Origin: Rubrivivax sp.
Lineage (GTDB): Bacteria > Pseudomonadota > Gammaproteobacteria > Burkholderiales > Burkholderiaceae_C
Assembly: GCA_027484825.1 (NCBI GenBank)
Contig: JAIXSE010000014.1
Location: 124,001 to 188,000 of the forward strand
Direction of reading: 5' to 3'
Length of the DNA stretch: 64,000 nucleotides
Shown: positions 34,118 through 43,563 of the stretch, one piece after another
Layout: each line of letters starts with the position of its first letter
How positions within the stretch are numbered: position 1 is the stretch's first letter
Notes under the pieces: model-generated
What the model was told of the DNA's origin: nothing
Database searches by the model: none
Seen by the model: only the letters and a program-made list of their open reading frames with translations
Made by a program: the position numbers and the translations under genes

Positions 34118-35926
34118 ATGGGACTGATCAGCCGCCTGTTTTCCAGGCACTCCTACGACCTGGCGTCGTCCAGCCGCCCGTCGTTCTTCAAGTCCTCCAC
34201 GCCGCGCGGACTCGCGCTGCCGCAGCGCGCCACCACGGCGGACGACCACGCCTGGCAGGGCCAACTGGGGCAGGCCCGAGTGCTGGTGGGTGAAGTGAAC
34301 GACCTGCCCGAGATCCGCCATGCGCAACTGACGCAGAAGCGGCTCCCTCACGGGCCGTCGCTGCCCATCCAGTCGGACACCCTGCTTGCGCGGCCGGATG
34401 CTGGCGCCAAGACCCGTGGGGAGCGCCTGCATGCCAATCGTCTGCCCAGCGGGGCGGTGGTGATGGCCACGCCGACGCTGTCGCAGCGCAAGCTCTGGCA
34501 CGACAACGCCGACACGCACCACATCACCCATGTCGTGCGGCTGGGCACGCGCAAGGAAAGCCATCGTCTGCATCTGGACGACGGCGGGTCCCTGCTGCCG
34601 CTGTCGAAGAACGGGGCCGCGACCCTGCGTCCTCTCTCCCGCCATTGGGACGTGGACGTGGACCCGAACACCGCCGTTCCGCCCGGTTTGCTGCGGGAGA
34701 CCTTCGACCGGATGGCGGAGCACCCGCTCGCACGCGGTCACCGGGTGGCCTTCCAGTCCCCCGGTGGAGACAACCGCTCCGCCGTCTTTGCCGCGGGCTG
34801 GACTATCTATCGGGAACTGAAGGCCCAGCGTGAAGCGGGGCGGATCCTCGGCGAGCAGGACGTCGCGGACATCGTGTTCGACGCCGTGGCGGAGATCCGC
34901 ATGCATCGCAGCACGGAGCTGCTGGAGCCGCCTGAACATATGGCTTCGCTGCTGGCGATGGCGCTGCAGATGCGCGGCAGCGCCGCGGGCGCGACGACCC
35001 AGTCGCGAGCCGCGCGTCAGGCGCCCGGCCCGGATGCGTCGTCCCATGCGGCCATGGCCCGCGCCGTCTGCCAGCAGATTCTGCAGCGCCCCGAGGTGTC
35101 CGCCGCAGCGTTCTCCCCGCTCAAGGGCAGTGCCGACGCTTCATTGCGCGTGCGTCCGGAGCGCATGCTTGCGACGGATCCACGGCTGAGCCATGTGCAG
35201 GGCGCGCGGCTGGCAGCCGCCTGGGTCACCCCCCGGACACTGGTGATGGATCGCCCGGGCAGGATGCAGTCCCAGGCCTGGGCCACGGCCTGCATGACGC
35301 ACAACATCGGCAGTGTCGTGGATCTGACCGCCAGGGATCAGCAGCGGTCGCCGCCGGCGATGGCGCATGGAACGCACCGCCTGGATGACGGCACCGAGGC
35401 CAGCTTTGCATGGGCGGCGCCGGGCCCGCTGTCGCTCGAGGATCGAATGCCAGGCGCCAAGGTGATGGGCATGGCGGTCTCGGCGCAGATCCAGGGCCGA
35501 CCGGTCACGCGCGACGTCAGCCAGGACCCGCCCTCGACCCATGATGCGCAGCGCCGTTCGCTGATCCGCCCGCTGGAGTGGATCCAGGTGCCGCTGCAGC
35601 GCGATGCGCCGGTGCCGCCGACCTCGCTGGTCGAGATCGCCCGCCTGATGCATCGACATCGCACCCATGCGCCGGGGGATGCGATCGCGGTGCACAGTGA
35701 TCCCGGCGACGCGCGCGCGGTGGTGGTGGCGGTGGCCGACCAGCTCTACAGCCGTTTCCAGCAAGGACGGCTCAGCGTGGCCAACCGGGCGGAGGTGGTC
35801 CGGGGCCTCTGGACCCGCCTGTGCACCGACTACAGCATCGACCTGGCCAAGGCGCCGCAGCACCTGGCCAGCCTGATGGCGATGGCGGACCTGCTGCTCA
35901 CGACGGGTCCGCGGCCCCCGCGTTGA
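34118..35926 (+). CDS. Tandem tyrosine-phosphatase-fold protein 2 (both loops Ser-substituted)
   Basis: A 602-residue paralogue of the upstream protein, 38 bp downstream and probably co-transcribed, starting MGLISRLFSR. Domain 1 has ERLHANRLPSGAVVMATP and a YopH-like DPNTAVPPGLLRETFDRM, then the loop AFQSPGGDNRSAVFAAG with Ser214 and Arg220. Domain 2 has RPGRMQSQAWATACMTHNIGS and the loop AVHSDPGDARAVVV, keeping the canonical His but with Ser527 in place of cysteine (Arg533 kept). Cys-to-Ser changes abolish catalysis in known PTPs but keep phosphotyrosine binding, so this protein looks like a natural substrate trap or adaptor. The 3' end overlaps the convergent pseudouridine synthase gene by 29 bp. 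Confidence 0.58.
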   Translation: MGLISRLFSRHSYDLASSSRPSFFKSSTPRGLALPQRATTADDHAWQGQLGQARVLVGEVNDLPEIRHAQLTQKRLPHGPSLPIQSDTLLARPDAGAKTRGERLHANRLPSGAVVMATPTLSQRKLWHDNADTHHITHVVRLGTRKESHRLHLDDGGSLLPLSKNGAATLRPLSRHWDVDVDPNTAVPPGLLRETFDRMAEHPLARGHRVAFQSPGGDNRSAVFAAGWTIYRELKAQREAGRILGEQDVADIVFDAVAEIRMHRSTELLEPPEHMASLLAMALQMRGSAAGATTQSRAARQAPGPDASSHAAMARAVCQQILQRPEVSAAAFSPLKGSADASLRVRPERMLATDPRLSHVQGARLAAAWVTPRTLVMDRPGRMQSQAWATACMTHNIGSVVDLTARDQQRSPPAMAHGTHRLDDGTEASFAWAAPGPLSLEDRMPGAKVMGMAVSAQIQGRPVTRDVSQDPPSTHDAQRRSLIRPLEWIQVPLQRDAPVPPTSLVEIARLMHRHRTHAPGDAIAVHSDPGDARAVVVAVADQLYSRFQQGRLSVANRAEVVRGLWTRLCTDYSIDLAKAPQHLASLMAMADLLLTTGPRPPR

Positions 35927-36680
35927 GTGCTGCTGCCGTCATGGCCTGCTGACGACCGGTGTCGTCCAGCCAGCACCAGCCGCCGCTGGGCAGGTCCGCC
36001 GGCAGCGTCAGCTGACCGATGGCGCGGCGGTGCAACGCCAGCACCCGGTTGCCCACGGCAGCCACCATGCGCTTGGCCTGGTGATAACGCCCTTCCGTCA
36101 AGGTCAGCTCCAGACGGCCGTCCGGCAGCCGGCGGGCCAGCGCGGCCTGGACCGGCTCGGCCGCCAGGCGCGGGTCGCGTTCTTCCAGCAGCACGCCGGC
36201 CATCAGCTGGCGCAACTGTTCGTCGTCCACCGGCGCCTTGCAGGTGGCCTCATACACCTTGGGCACGTGGTACTTGGGGCTGGTGAGCTTGTGCTGCAAC
36301 GGGCCGTCGTCGGTCAGCAGCAGCAGGCCAGTGGTGTCTTCATCCAGGCGGCCGACCGGTTGCAGGTCGCGCTCGCGGAACTGCGGCGGCAGCAGGCTGA
36401 GCACGCTGGGGTGATGGGTCGGCTTGCGGGAGCATTCGTAGCCGGCCGGCTTGTAGAGCAGGACCAGGGCCTTCTCGTGATACGGCCAGGCCTTGCCTTC
36501 GACTTCGAACATCAGGCCGTCGGTGAGGAAGGCTTCGTCCGGGTCTTCAATGACGCGGCCGGCGACGGCCACCAGTCCATGGCGGATCAGGGCGGCGCAA
36601 TGGCGCCGGGTGCCAAAACCCTGGCTGAAAAGTATCTGGTCGATGGCAACGGGACGGGGGGCACGGGAGGACGCTTTCAT
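35898..36680 (-). CDS. RsuA/RluB-family pseudouridine synthase
   Basis: A 260-residue enzyme with an N-terminal S4-like RNA-binding segment (IDQILFSQGFGTRRHCAALIRHGLVAV, with DPDEAF), then LYKPAGYECSRK and the catalytic motif PVGRLDEDTTGLLLLTDDG with its aspartate, and EGRYHQAKRMVAAVGNRVLALHR. This is the RsuA/RluB/RluE/RluF group, which modifies rRNA uridines. The domain order best suits RsuA (16S rRNA U516), though the exact target is not certain. Its last codons overlap, on the opposite strand, the end of the second phosphatase-like gene. Confidence 0.88.
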   Translation of the reverse strand: MKASSRAPRPVAIDQILFSQGFGTRRHCAALIRHGLVAVAGRVIEDPDEAFLTDGLMFEVEGKAWPYHEKALVLLYKPAGYECSRKPTHHPSVLSLLPPQFRERDLQPVGRLDEDTTGLLLLTDDGPLQHKLTSPKYHVPKVYEATCKAPVDDEQLRQLMAGVLLEERDPRLAAEPVQAALARRLPDGRLELTLTEGRYHQAKRMVAAVGNRVLALHRRAIGQLTLPADLPSGGWCWLDDTGRQQAMTAAALNAGAADPS

Positions 36681-37765
36681 GCTGGCGATTGTCGCTGCTC
36701 CGCGGCCGGCAGATCGCAGGCCGCTGGCACGCCCGGCAGGGAGCGGGCGGCGTGGATGGCGTCCACCACGGCCCGCGCCATGACCTCGGCCGCCGCGGCG
36801 CCGAGCAGGGCCATGTCGCCGTCCTGACCCGAAGCGCCTGTGGCCACCGCAAAGATCACGTCCCCATCCATCACCGTGTGCACCGGCTGAATGCTGCGTG
36901 CCAGCCCGTCATGGGCGATCTGGGCCAGCTTGTTGGCCTGGGACTTGGTGAGGCGGGCATCGGTGGCGATCACCCCCAGGGTGGTGGCGCTGCCAGACAA
37001 CGCACCGCCCAGCGCTTCTCCGTCCAGCAGGGCCTGTACCGACGACCGAGGCCGCCCGTCCGGGCCGCGGCTGCCCGCAAGGACGCCGCCGGTGCGCGGG
37101 TCCACCACATCACCGACGGCATTGACGGCGACCATCGCTGCCAGCGTCACCCCGCCGATCCGCAGCGAGGCCATGCCCAGCCCACCCTTCATCGCGCGAG
37201 GGACCCCCAGCAGCTTGCCGACCGTCGCCCCGGCGCCCGCGCCGACATTGCCGCGGGCCTGCTGATCCGGGCATGCCGCCTCGCAGGCCGCGCGTCCGGC
37301 CGCTGCATCGGGCGCGGTCGCCGCGTCATGCAGCCACAGGTCAAACAGCACCGCCGCTGGCACGATCGGCACCCGGGCCTGTCCCACCTGGAAACCGTGC
37401 CCCCGTTCTGCCAGCCAGCGCATCACACCGTCCGCCGCCGCCAGGCCAAAGGCGCTGCCGCCGCTGAGTACCAGCGCATGGATGATGGAAACAGTGTTCT
37501 CTGGCCGCAGCAGATCAGTCTCACGCGTGCCGGGAGCTGCACCCCGAACGTCCACGCCTGCGACGGCGCCTTGCTCACACAGCACCACCGTGCAGCCGGT
37601 GGGGGCGTGGGGATGCTGATAGTGGCCGACCTTCAAACCGGCGACGTCACACAGGCTGCCTGACGAGAAGGTCGCTGGCAGAGCCGATGAGGAGGCGGCA
37701 GCGGATGCGGCAGAGGGGACAGCAGAAGCGTCGGATTCAGGCGCCGGAGGCGGGGCGGAGGCCAT
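36677..37765 (-). CDS. P1-family (DmpA/NylC-like) N-terminal nucleophile hydrolase
   Basis: About 362 residues of the S58/P1 peptidase family: LCDVAGLKVGHYQH, VHALVLSGGSAFGLAAADGV (here IIHALVLSGG), GNVGAGAGATVGKLLG, MVAVNAVGDVVDP and HDGLARSIQPVHTVMDGDVIFAVATG. These proteins cut themselves to expose a Ser or Thr nucleophile. The cut here is probably just before the Thr pair in GSATTLGVIATDARLT. Relatives act as D-aminopeptidases, beta-peptidases or nylon-oligomer hydrolases. The first 35 residues are Ala/Ser/Pro-rich. Start 37765 is chosen for its GGAG site; the open frame runs further upstream without homology. It overlaps the RsuA-type gene by 4 bp, so the two are coupled. Confidence 0.85.
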   Translation of the reverse strand: MASAPPPAPESDASAVPSAASAAASSSALPATFSSGSLCDVAGLKVGHYQHPHAPTGCTVVLCEQGAVAGVDVRGAAPGTRETDLLRPENTVSIIHALVLSGGSAFGLAAADGVMRWLAERGHGFQVGQARVPIVPAAVLFDLWLHDAATAPDAAAGRAACEAACPDQQARGNVGAGAGATVGKLLGVPRAMKGGLGMASLRIGGVTLAAMVAVNAVGDVVDPRTGGVLAGSRGPDGRPRSSVQALLDGEALGGALSGSATTLGVIATDARLTKSQANKLAQIAHDGLARSIQPVHTVMDGDVIFAVATGASGQDGDMALLGAAAAEVMARAVVDAIHAARSLPGVPAACDLPAAEQRQSPA

Positions 37766-37854
37766 GGCCACTCCAGAAAGGTTGCAAGGCGGAGTGATCA
37801 GTGTAGACAGGCCCGCCCCGGGGGCCGCTGGGACACGCCGCTCAGCGCCTGCCC

Positions 37855-38967
37855 TCAGGCGAAGACACCCGCCGTGTCCGTCATGCGCCGGCTGACCTCG
37901 CCCAGGTGATGCAGCGTGTCCCCATACTGCATCTCCATCACGGCGAGCCGCTTGAAGTAGTGGCTGCCGATGTATTCGTCGGTGACGCCGATGCCGCCAT
38001 GCAGCTGGGTGCATTGCTGGCCCACAAAGCGCATCGACTGGCCCATTTGCACCTTGGCCTGGGACAGCGCCCGGCGCCGCGCCTCGGCCGGCTCATTGAG
38101 CTTGAGCGTGGCGAAGTAACTCATCGAGCGGGCCAGCTCCAGCTGCATCTTCACATCGGCAATGCGATGCCGCAGCGCCTGGAAGCTCGCGATGGCCACG
38201 CCGAACTGCTTGCGGGTGTTCATGTAGTCCACCGTCAGCGCCACATACCGGTCCATCACCCCCACCGCTTCGGCGGCCTGGGCGGCGATGGCGATGTCCA
38301 CGGCCTGCTCCAGCACCGCCAGCCCGTGGGCGGCCGGCACCAGCAGCGTGGCGGGCGCATCGGTCAGCGTGAGTTCGGCGGCGGCGGTGCCGTCATGCAG
38401 CCGGTAGGCGCGCACGGCCACACCGGGGGCGTCTTTGGCCACCAGATACAGCGCGATCCCGCCATCCGTCCTGGCCGGCACGATGAAGGCATCGGCATGC
38501 GCGCCTGCACTCACCACGCTCTTGTGGCCGGTCACGCGGTGGTCCTTGCTGGCCTGGGTGCTGCACACGTCCAGGCGGTAGCGCGCGGCCCGTTCCTGAT
38601 GCGCCAGCACCAGAAGGGCGTCTCCCGCCGCAATGCGGGGCAACCACTCGGCCTGCACCTCGCCGCTGGCATGGGCCAGCACCGCGGGCGCCACCAGGGC
38701 CGCCTGGGCATAGGGTTCCAGCACCAGGCCGCGCCCCAGTTCCTCCATCACCACCATCGCATCCACCGGGCCGAAGCCCAGGCCGCCGTGCACCTCGGGC
38801 ACCGCCAGCGCGGTCAGGCCCAGGCTGACCAGGCCGTCCCAGGCGGGCCGGGAGAAGCCGCCGGCCTTGAGAATCGCGCGGCGCTGATCGTCTCCGTAGT
38901 CCTTCTCGACAAAGCGGCGCACCGCATCGCGCAGCGATTCCTGGTCTTCGGTGAAATTAAAATCCAT
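37855..38967 (-). CDS. Acyl-CoA dehydrogenase, partner subunit type
   Basis: A 370-residue FAD enzyme starting MDFNFTEDQESLRDAVRRFV, with GLTALAVPEVHGGLGFGPVDAMVVMEELGRGL, FGVAIASFQALRHRIADVKM and the closing QLHGGIGVTDEYIGSHYFKRL. It oxidises acyl-CoA at the alpha-beta bond and passes electrons to ETF. Start 38967 is chosen by homology and a GGAGAC site. It is 29 bp after the other acyl-CoA dehydrogenase gene on the same strand. Such unequal pairs often form heteromeric enzymes for steroid-like or branched acyl chains. The substrate here is unknown. Confidence 0.88.
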   Translation of the reverse strand: MDFNFTEDQESLRDAVRRFVEKDYGDDQRRAILKAGGFSRPAWDGLVSLGLTALAVPEVHGGLGFGPVDAMVVMEELGRGLVLEPYAQAALVAPAVLAHASGEVQAEWLPRIAAGDALLVLAHQERAARYRLDVCSTQASKDHRVTGHKSVVSAGAHADAFIVPARTDGGIALYLVAKDAPGVAVRAYRLHDGTAAAELTLTDAPATLLVPAAHGLAVLEQAVDIAIAAQAAEAVGVMDRYVALTVDYMNTRKQFGVAIASFQALRHRIADVKMQLELARSMSYFATLKLNEPAEARRRALSQAKVQMGQSMRFVGQQCTQLHGGIGVTDEYIGSHYFKRLAVMEMQYGDTLHHLGEVSRRMTDTAGVFA

Positions 38968-38996
38968 GTGGAGTCTCCTTGCGGCGATGAAGGCAC

Positions 38997-40175
38997 TCAG
39001 CCCAGCACGGTCTGCGCCACGATGTTGCGCTGGACCTCGTTGGAGCCGCCGTAGATGGTGGTCTTGCGATAGTTGAAGTAGTGGCTGGCCAGCGGCGCGC
39101 AGTGGGCGGCACCCACGTGGTCGCCTTGCCAGCCTGCCTCCATCGCTTCCTGGATGAAGGGCGTGGAGAAGGGGCCAGCGGCCAGCATCATCAGCTCGGA
39201 ATAGCGCTGCTGGATCTCGCTGCCGCGGATCTTCAGCAGCCCCGCCACATCCAGCGACTGCTTGCCGCTGCTCTCGGCCGACAGCACCCGCAACACCATC
39301 ATCTCCAGCGCCACCACCTCCACTTCCAGCTGCGCGATCTGGTCGCGGAACCGGCCGTCCTCCCACACGCCTTCGGCCTTGGCAATGCGCTTGAGCCGCT
39401 CCAGCTCGCGCTTGGCGCGGTTCACGTCGGCAATGTTGGTGCGCTCGTGGGCCAGCAGGTACTTGGCGTAGGTCCAGCCCTTGTTCTCTTCGCCCACCAG
39501 GTTCTCGACCGGCACTTCGACGTTGTCGAAGAACACCTCGTTCACCTCGTGTTCGCCGTCCAGCATGATGATGGGACGCACGGTCACGCCCGGGGACTTC
39601 ATGTCGATCAGCAGGAAGGAAATGCCGGCCTGTGGCTTGACGGTCGAGTCGGTGCGTACCAGGCAGAAGATCCAGTCGCCGTACTGGCCCAGCGTGGTCC
39701 AGGTTTTCTGACCGTTGACGATGTAGACGTTGCCGCGGCGCTCGGCGCGGGTCTTCACCGAGGCCAGGTCCGAGCCTGAGCCCGGCTCGCTGTAGCCCTG
39801 GCTCCACCATACATCCCCGCTCATGATGCCGGGCAGGTGGCGCTCTTGCTGCTCGCGGGAGCCGAAGGCCATGATCACCGGCGCCACCATCACCGGGCCG
39901 AAAGGCACCACGCGGGGCGCGCCCGCCAGGGCGCATTCTTCTTCGAACAGATGGCGCTGCACCGCATTCCAGCCGGGGCCGCCAAACTGCTTCGGCCAGG
40001 CCCAGCCGTGCCAACCCTGCTTGCCCAGAATGCGGGCCCAGCGCTGCAGGTCGTCCTTGGTCAGACGCAGGGCGTTGTGCACCTTGTGGCTGATGTCCTT
40101 GGGCAGGTGGTCCGCCACCCAGTGGCGGATCTCGGCCCGGAAGGCCTGTTCTTCCGGTGTGAACTGCAGGTCCAT
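38997..40175 (-). CDS. Acyl-CoA dehydrogenase
   Basis: A 392-residue FAD enzyme: MDLQFTPEEQAFRAEIRHWV, WSQGYSEPGSGSDLASVKTRA (flavin contact region), NGQKTWTTLGQYGDWIFCLVRTD and the closing YGGSNEVQRNIVAQTVLG, all standard for this family. The active-site base cannot be assigned by eye. It is the first gene of a two-gene operon with the shorter acyl-CoA dehydrogenase. A short near-palindrome 34 bp upstream of its start may be a repressor operator. Confidence 0.9.
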   Translation of the reverse strand: MDLQFTPEEQAFRAEIRHWVADHLPKDISHKVHNALRLTKDDLQRWARILGKQGWHGWAWPKQFGGPGWNAVQRHLFEEECALAGAPRVVPFGPVMVAPVIMAFGSREQQERHLPGIMSGDVWWSQGYSEPGSGSDLASVKTRAERRGNVYIVNGQKTWTTLGQYGDWIFCLVRTDSTVKPQAGISFLLIDMKSPGVTVRPIIMLDGEHEVNEVFFDNVEVPVENLVGEENKGWTYAKYLLAHERTNIADVNRAKRELERLKRIAKAEGVWEDGRFRDQIAQLEVEVVALEMMVLRVLSAESSGKQSLDVAGLLKIRGSEIQQRYSELMMLAAGPFSTPFIQEAMEAGWQGDHVGAAHCAPLASHYFNYRKTTIYGGSNEVQRNIVAQTVLG

Positions 40176-40206
40176 GGCGTGTCTCCTCGAATTGCCGCAG
40201 TTTTTA

Positions 40207-40222
40207 GCACGAGCGTTCGTTT
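40207..40222. promoter_or_regulatory. Possible TetR-type operator before the acyl-CoA dehydrogenase operon
   Basis: ACGAGCGTTCGT at 40209-40220 is an imperfect palindrome (ACGA..TCGT arms). It lies 34 bp upstream of the acyl-CoA dehydrogenase start and about 66 bp upstream of the divergent isoaspartyl peptidase gene. TetR-family regulators of acyl-CoA pathways use sites of this kind; no such regulator is encoded nearby. Confidence 0.35.
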
Positions 40223-40285
40223 TGATCCTGTCTCAAGGGGGACAAGGCGCGCGGCGAGAATGGCGGTGAAGCGATGGAGACACTC

Positions 40286-41335
40286 ATGACCCTGCCCCAC
40301 ATCCTGGCCGCCGCAGATCAACCAAGCGATGCCGTACGCGCTGCACGCGCGGTACTTGCCATTCACGGCGGTGCGGGTACCTTGCGCCGCTCGGCGATGT
40401 CCGCCGAGGCGGAAGGCCAGTACCGGGACGCGCTACGGCGGATTCTGGAAGATGGGTCCCGCCGACTGGAAGCTGGAGAGAACGCCCTGGACGTGGTGGT
40501 GGAGGCGGTGCGGCAACTGGAGGAGTGCGAGCTCTTCAACGCCGGCAAAGGCGCGGTCTACGCCGCCGACGAGCGGCATGAGCTGGATGCCAGCGTCATG
40601 GACGGGCGCGACCGCCGCGCAGGCGCGGTGGCCGGGGTGACGCGGCTGCGCAATCCGGTGCTGGCCGCGCGGGAAGTCATGGCGCACAGCGGCCATGTGC
40701 TGATGATTGGCCGGGCGGCAGAGCATTTCGCTATCGGGCAGGGCGTGGAGATGGTGGCGCCGGAGTGGTTCGGCACGCCGCAGCGGCTGGCGCAGTTGCG
40801 CCACGCCCAGGCAAATGCCGCAGGACAGGTGCTGGACCATGACGGACAAGCCGCGGCAGCGGGCGCCAGCGCGAGCAAGGCGGAGTCTTCCGAAGGACCG
40901 CTGGACGAGAAGACCAAGTTCGGCACCGTCGGTGCGGTGGCGCTGGATGTGCATGGCCACCTGGCCGCGGCTACGTCCACCGGCGGCATGACGAACAAGC
41001 GGCCCGGCCGTGTCGGTGATTCACCGATCCCCGGCGCCGGCTGCTATGCGGACGACCGCAGTGTGGCCGTGTCCTGCACCGGCACCGGCGAAGCCTTCAT
41101 CCGCGCCGTGGCGGCGCATGAGGTGGCCGCGCTGGTGCGCATCGGCGGCCTGTCGCTGGACGAGGCCTGCCGGCGCGTGCTGTTCGAGGAACTGCCGTCC
41201 GTGGGCGGAGACGGCGGCCTGATCGCGGTCGACCGCCACGGTGCCGTGCACCTCGGCTTCAACACCGAGGGCATGTACCGTGGGTCGGTGCGCCCGGGAC
41301 AGGCGCCGTTCGTTGGGATCTACGCCGGGGAGTGA
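40286..41335 (+). CDS. Isoaspartyl peptidase/L-asparaginase (Ntn hydrolase)
   Basis: A 349-residue plant-type asparaginase precursor. LAIHGGAGTL near 24-33, LFNAGKGAVYAADERHELDASVMDG near 83-106, and the self-cleavage site KFGTVGAVALD with the nucleophile Thr214, followed by TSTGGMTNKRPGRVGDSPIPGAGCYAD and CTGTGEAFIR. The enzyme cuts isoaspartyl dipeptides and asparagine after splitting into alpha and beta subunits. A low-complexity linker (about 186-208) precedes the cut, as in relatives. Start 40286 has a GGAGAC site; an ATG at 40274 is in frame. No signal peptide is seen, so it acts in the cytosol. Confidence 0.9.
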   Translation: MTLPHILAAADQPSDAVRAARAVLAIHGGAGTLRRSAMSAEAEGQYRDALRRILEDGSRRLEAGENALDVVVEAVRQLEECELFNAGKGAVYAADERHELDASVMDGRDRRAGAVAGVTRLRNPVLAAREVMAHSGHVLMIGRAAEHFAIGQGVEMVAPEWFGTPQRLAQLRHAQANAAGQVLDHDGQAAAAGASASKAESSEGPLDEKTKFGTVGAVALDVHGHLAAATSTGGMTNKRPGRVGDSPIPGAGCYADDRSVAVSCTGTGEAFIRAVAAHEVAALVRIGGLSLDEACRRVLFEELPSVGGDGGLIAVDRHGAVHLGFNTEGMYRGSVRPGQAPFVGIYAGE

Positions 41336-41349
41336 CCCGGCGGCCCGCC

Positions 41350-43209
41350 TCAGTCGTCCAGCAGTGACAGGTCGCGCACGGCGCCCTTGTCCGCCGACAT
41401 CACCAGCTTGGCATAAGCCTTCAGCGCGGCAGACACCTTTCGCGGACGCGGCTGGGCCGGTTTCCAGCCCTTGGCCTCCTGCTCGGCGCGGCGGCGGGCC
41501 AATTCCTCATCGGACACCAGCACGTTGATGCTGCGGTTGGGAATGTCGATGCGGATGCGGTCGCCGTTGCGCACCAGGCCGATGGCGCCGCCGGCAGCCG
41601 CTTCCGGCGAGCAGTGGCCGATCGACAGACCGGAGGTGCCGCCCGAGAAGCGGCCATCGGTCAGCAGGGCGCAGGCTTTGCCCAGGCCCTTCGACTTGAT
41701 GTAGCTGGTGGGGTAGAGCATTTCCTGCATGCCCGGGCCGCCCTTGGGGCCCTCGTAGCGGACCACCACCACGTCGCCGGCCTGGACCTTGTCGGCCAGG
41801 ATGTTCTCCACCGCTTCGTCTTGCGACTCGGTCACATGGGCATTGCCCTCGAAGACCAGAATGCTGTCGTCCACGCCCGCGGTCTTGACCACGCAGCCGT
41901 CCAGCGCGATGTTGCCGGTGAGCACGGCCAGGCCGCCTTCCTGGGAGAAGGCGTGTTCGACCGAGCGGATGCAGCCTTCGGCGCGGTCCAGATCGAGGCT
42001 GGGCCAGCGTTCGCTCTGGCTGAAGGCCACCTGGGTGGGGATGCCGGCGGGGCCGGCGCGGTAGAAGGTGCGCACCGCGTCGTCCTGCGTGCGGACGATG
42101 TCCCACTGGTCCAGCGCGTGCTTGAGGGAGGGGGCATGCACCGTCGGGACGTCGGTGTGCAGCTTGCCGCCGCGGTCCAGCTCGCCCAGGATGGCCATGA
42201 TGCCGCCTGCGCGGTGCACGTCCTCGATGTGGTACTTGTTGGTGTTGGGCGCCACCTTGCACAACTGCGGCACGATGCGGGAGAGGCGGTCGATGTCGGC
42301 CATGGTGAAGTCGATCTCGGCTTCACGGGCGATGGCCAGCAGGTGCAGGATGGTGTTGGTGGAGCCGCCCATGGCGATGTCCAGCGTCATCGCATTTTCG
42401 AAGGCCTTGAAGCCGACCGAGCGCGGCAGCACGCGGTCGTTCTCTTCTTCGTAGTATTCGCGCGTCAGCGAGACGATGCGGCGGCCGGCGCGCTTGAACA
42501 GCTGCTCCCGGTCGGCATGGGTGGCCACCACCGTGCCGTTGCCGGGCAGGGACAGGCCCAGGGCTTCGGTCAGGCAGTTCATGGAATTGGCGGTGAACAT
42601 GCCGGAGCAGGAGCCGCAGGTGGGGCAGGCCGAGCGTTCGACCTCGGCCACGTCGGCGTCGCTGACCTTGCTGTCGGCGGCCATGACCATGGCGTCGATC
42701 AGGTCGAGCTTCTTGATCTGCACGGTGGCGGTGCCGGGCACGGCCAAGCGGACCTTGCCGGCTTCCATCGGGCCGCCCGAGACGAAGATGACGGGGATGT
42801 TCAGCCGCATGGCGGCCATGAGCATGCCGGGGGTGATCTTGTCGCAGTTGGAGATGCAGACCATGGCGTCGGCGCAATGCGCATTCACCATGTACTCCAC
42901 CGAGTCCGCGATGATGTCGCGGCTGGGCAGGGAATAGAGCATGCCGTCGTGGCCCATGGCGATGCCGTCATCCACCGCGATGGTGTTGAATTCCTTGGCG
43001 ACGCCGCCGGCGGCTTCGATTTCGCGGGCCACCAGCTGGCCCAGGTCCTTCAGGTGGACGTGACCGGGCACGAACTGGGTGAAGGAGTTGACCACGGCGA
43101 TGATCGGCTTGGAGAAGTCTTCATCCTTCATGCCGGTGGCGCGCCACAAGGAGCGGGCTCCCGCCATGTTGCGGCCGGCGGTGGTGGTTCTGGAGCGGTA
43201 TGCGGGCAT
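41350..43209 (-). CDS. ilvD: Dihydroxy-acid dehydratase
   Basis: About 619 residues, normal length. IlvD dehydrates 2,3-dihydroxy-isovalerate and -methylvalerate in valine and isoleucine synthesis. Motifs include [37 protein letters not shown] and [20 protein letters not shown], whose cysteines bind the iron-sulphur cluster, then [33 protein letters not shown] and [21 protein letters not shown]. Start [12 protein letters not shown] at 43209 is chosen by family N-terminus over an in-frame upstream codon at 43251. Confidence 0.95.
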   Translation of the reverse strand: MPAYRSRTTTAGRNMAGARSLWRATGMKDEDFSKPIIAVVNSFTQFVPGHVHLKDLGQLVAREIEAAGGVAKEFNTIAVDDGIAMGHDGMLYSLPSRDIIADSVEYMVNAHCADAMVCISNCDKITPGMLMAAMRLNIPVIFVSGGPMEAGKVRLAVPGTATVQIKKLDLIDAMVMAADSKVSDADVAEVERSACPTCGSCSGMFTANSMNCLTEALGLSLPGNGTVVATHADREQLFKRAGRRIVSLTREYYEEENDRVLPRSVGFKAFENAMTLDIAMGGSTNTILHLLAIAREAEIDFTMADIDRLSRIVPQLCKVAPNTNKYHIEDVHRAGGIMAILGELDRGGKLHTDVPTVHAPSLKHALDQWDIVRTQDDAVRTFYRAGPAGIPTQVAFSQSERWPSLDLDRAEGCIRSVEHAFSQEGGLAVLTGNIALDGCVVKTAGVDDSILVFEGNAHVTESQDEAVENILADKVQAGDVVVVRYEGPKGGPGMQEMLYPTSYIKSKGLGKACALLTDGRFSGGTSGLSIGHCSPEAAAGGAIGLVRNGDRIRIDIPNRSINVLVSDEELARRRAEQEAKGWKPAQPRPRKVSAALKAYAKLVMSADKGAVRDLSLLDD

Positions 43210-43563
43210 TGGGGGTCGCTGAAATAAATATCGTCTGAAGAACCGTCGCACGACGGGTCACGCAGGACCCGGGGCGAAGCCGCCTGCATCACCGCCAGGG
43301 TAGGGCGGCTGCGGGGCCTGGCCGGCGGACGGCACCATCACGTATAGAAATCAGGGACGCGGGAGTGGGCGCCTCGTTTCCAACCGGCGCCCGGTGCGGG
43401 CCTTGTGGGCCGGCGAGGGGGCGCATTGGGGGGATTATCTACCGGGCTTTGGGTGGGGGCTTTGTCCCTAATGGGGCTGCGGGTGATGGGCGCCCATTTT
43501 GGGCTGAGTCGCGGGCTGCTGACATGGACGCATGGCAAGATCGCCTCCAAACATGAGACGCAC
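43210..43563. other. Intergenic region at the left edge of the accessory region
   Basis: A 354-bp gap between ilvD (minus) and the DUF4304-type gene (plus). An AT-rich patch (GAAATAAATATCG) at about 43220-43232 probably belongs to the ilvD promoter. An open frame in the plus direction extends upstream from 43564 to 43405 but has no family similarity. No hairpin terminator or repeat is seen. Confidence 0.45.

Noticed and set aside
38968-40014. Upstream extension of the shorter acyl-CoA dehydrogenase frame
   Set aside because: It overlaps the other acyl-CoA dehydrogenase in a different frame; homology begins at 38967.
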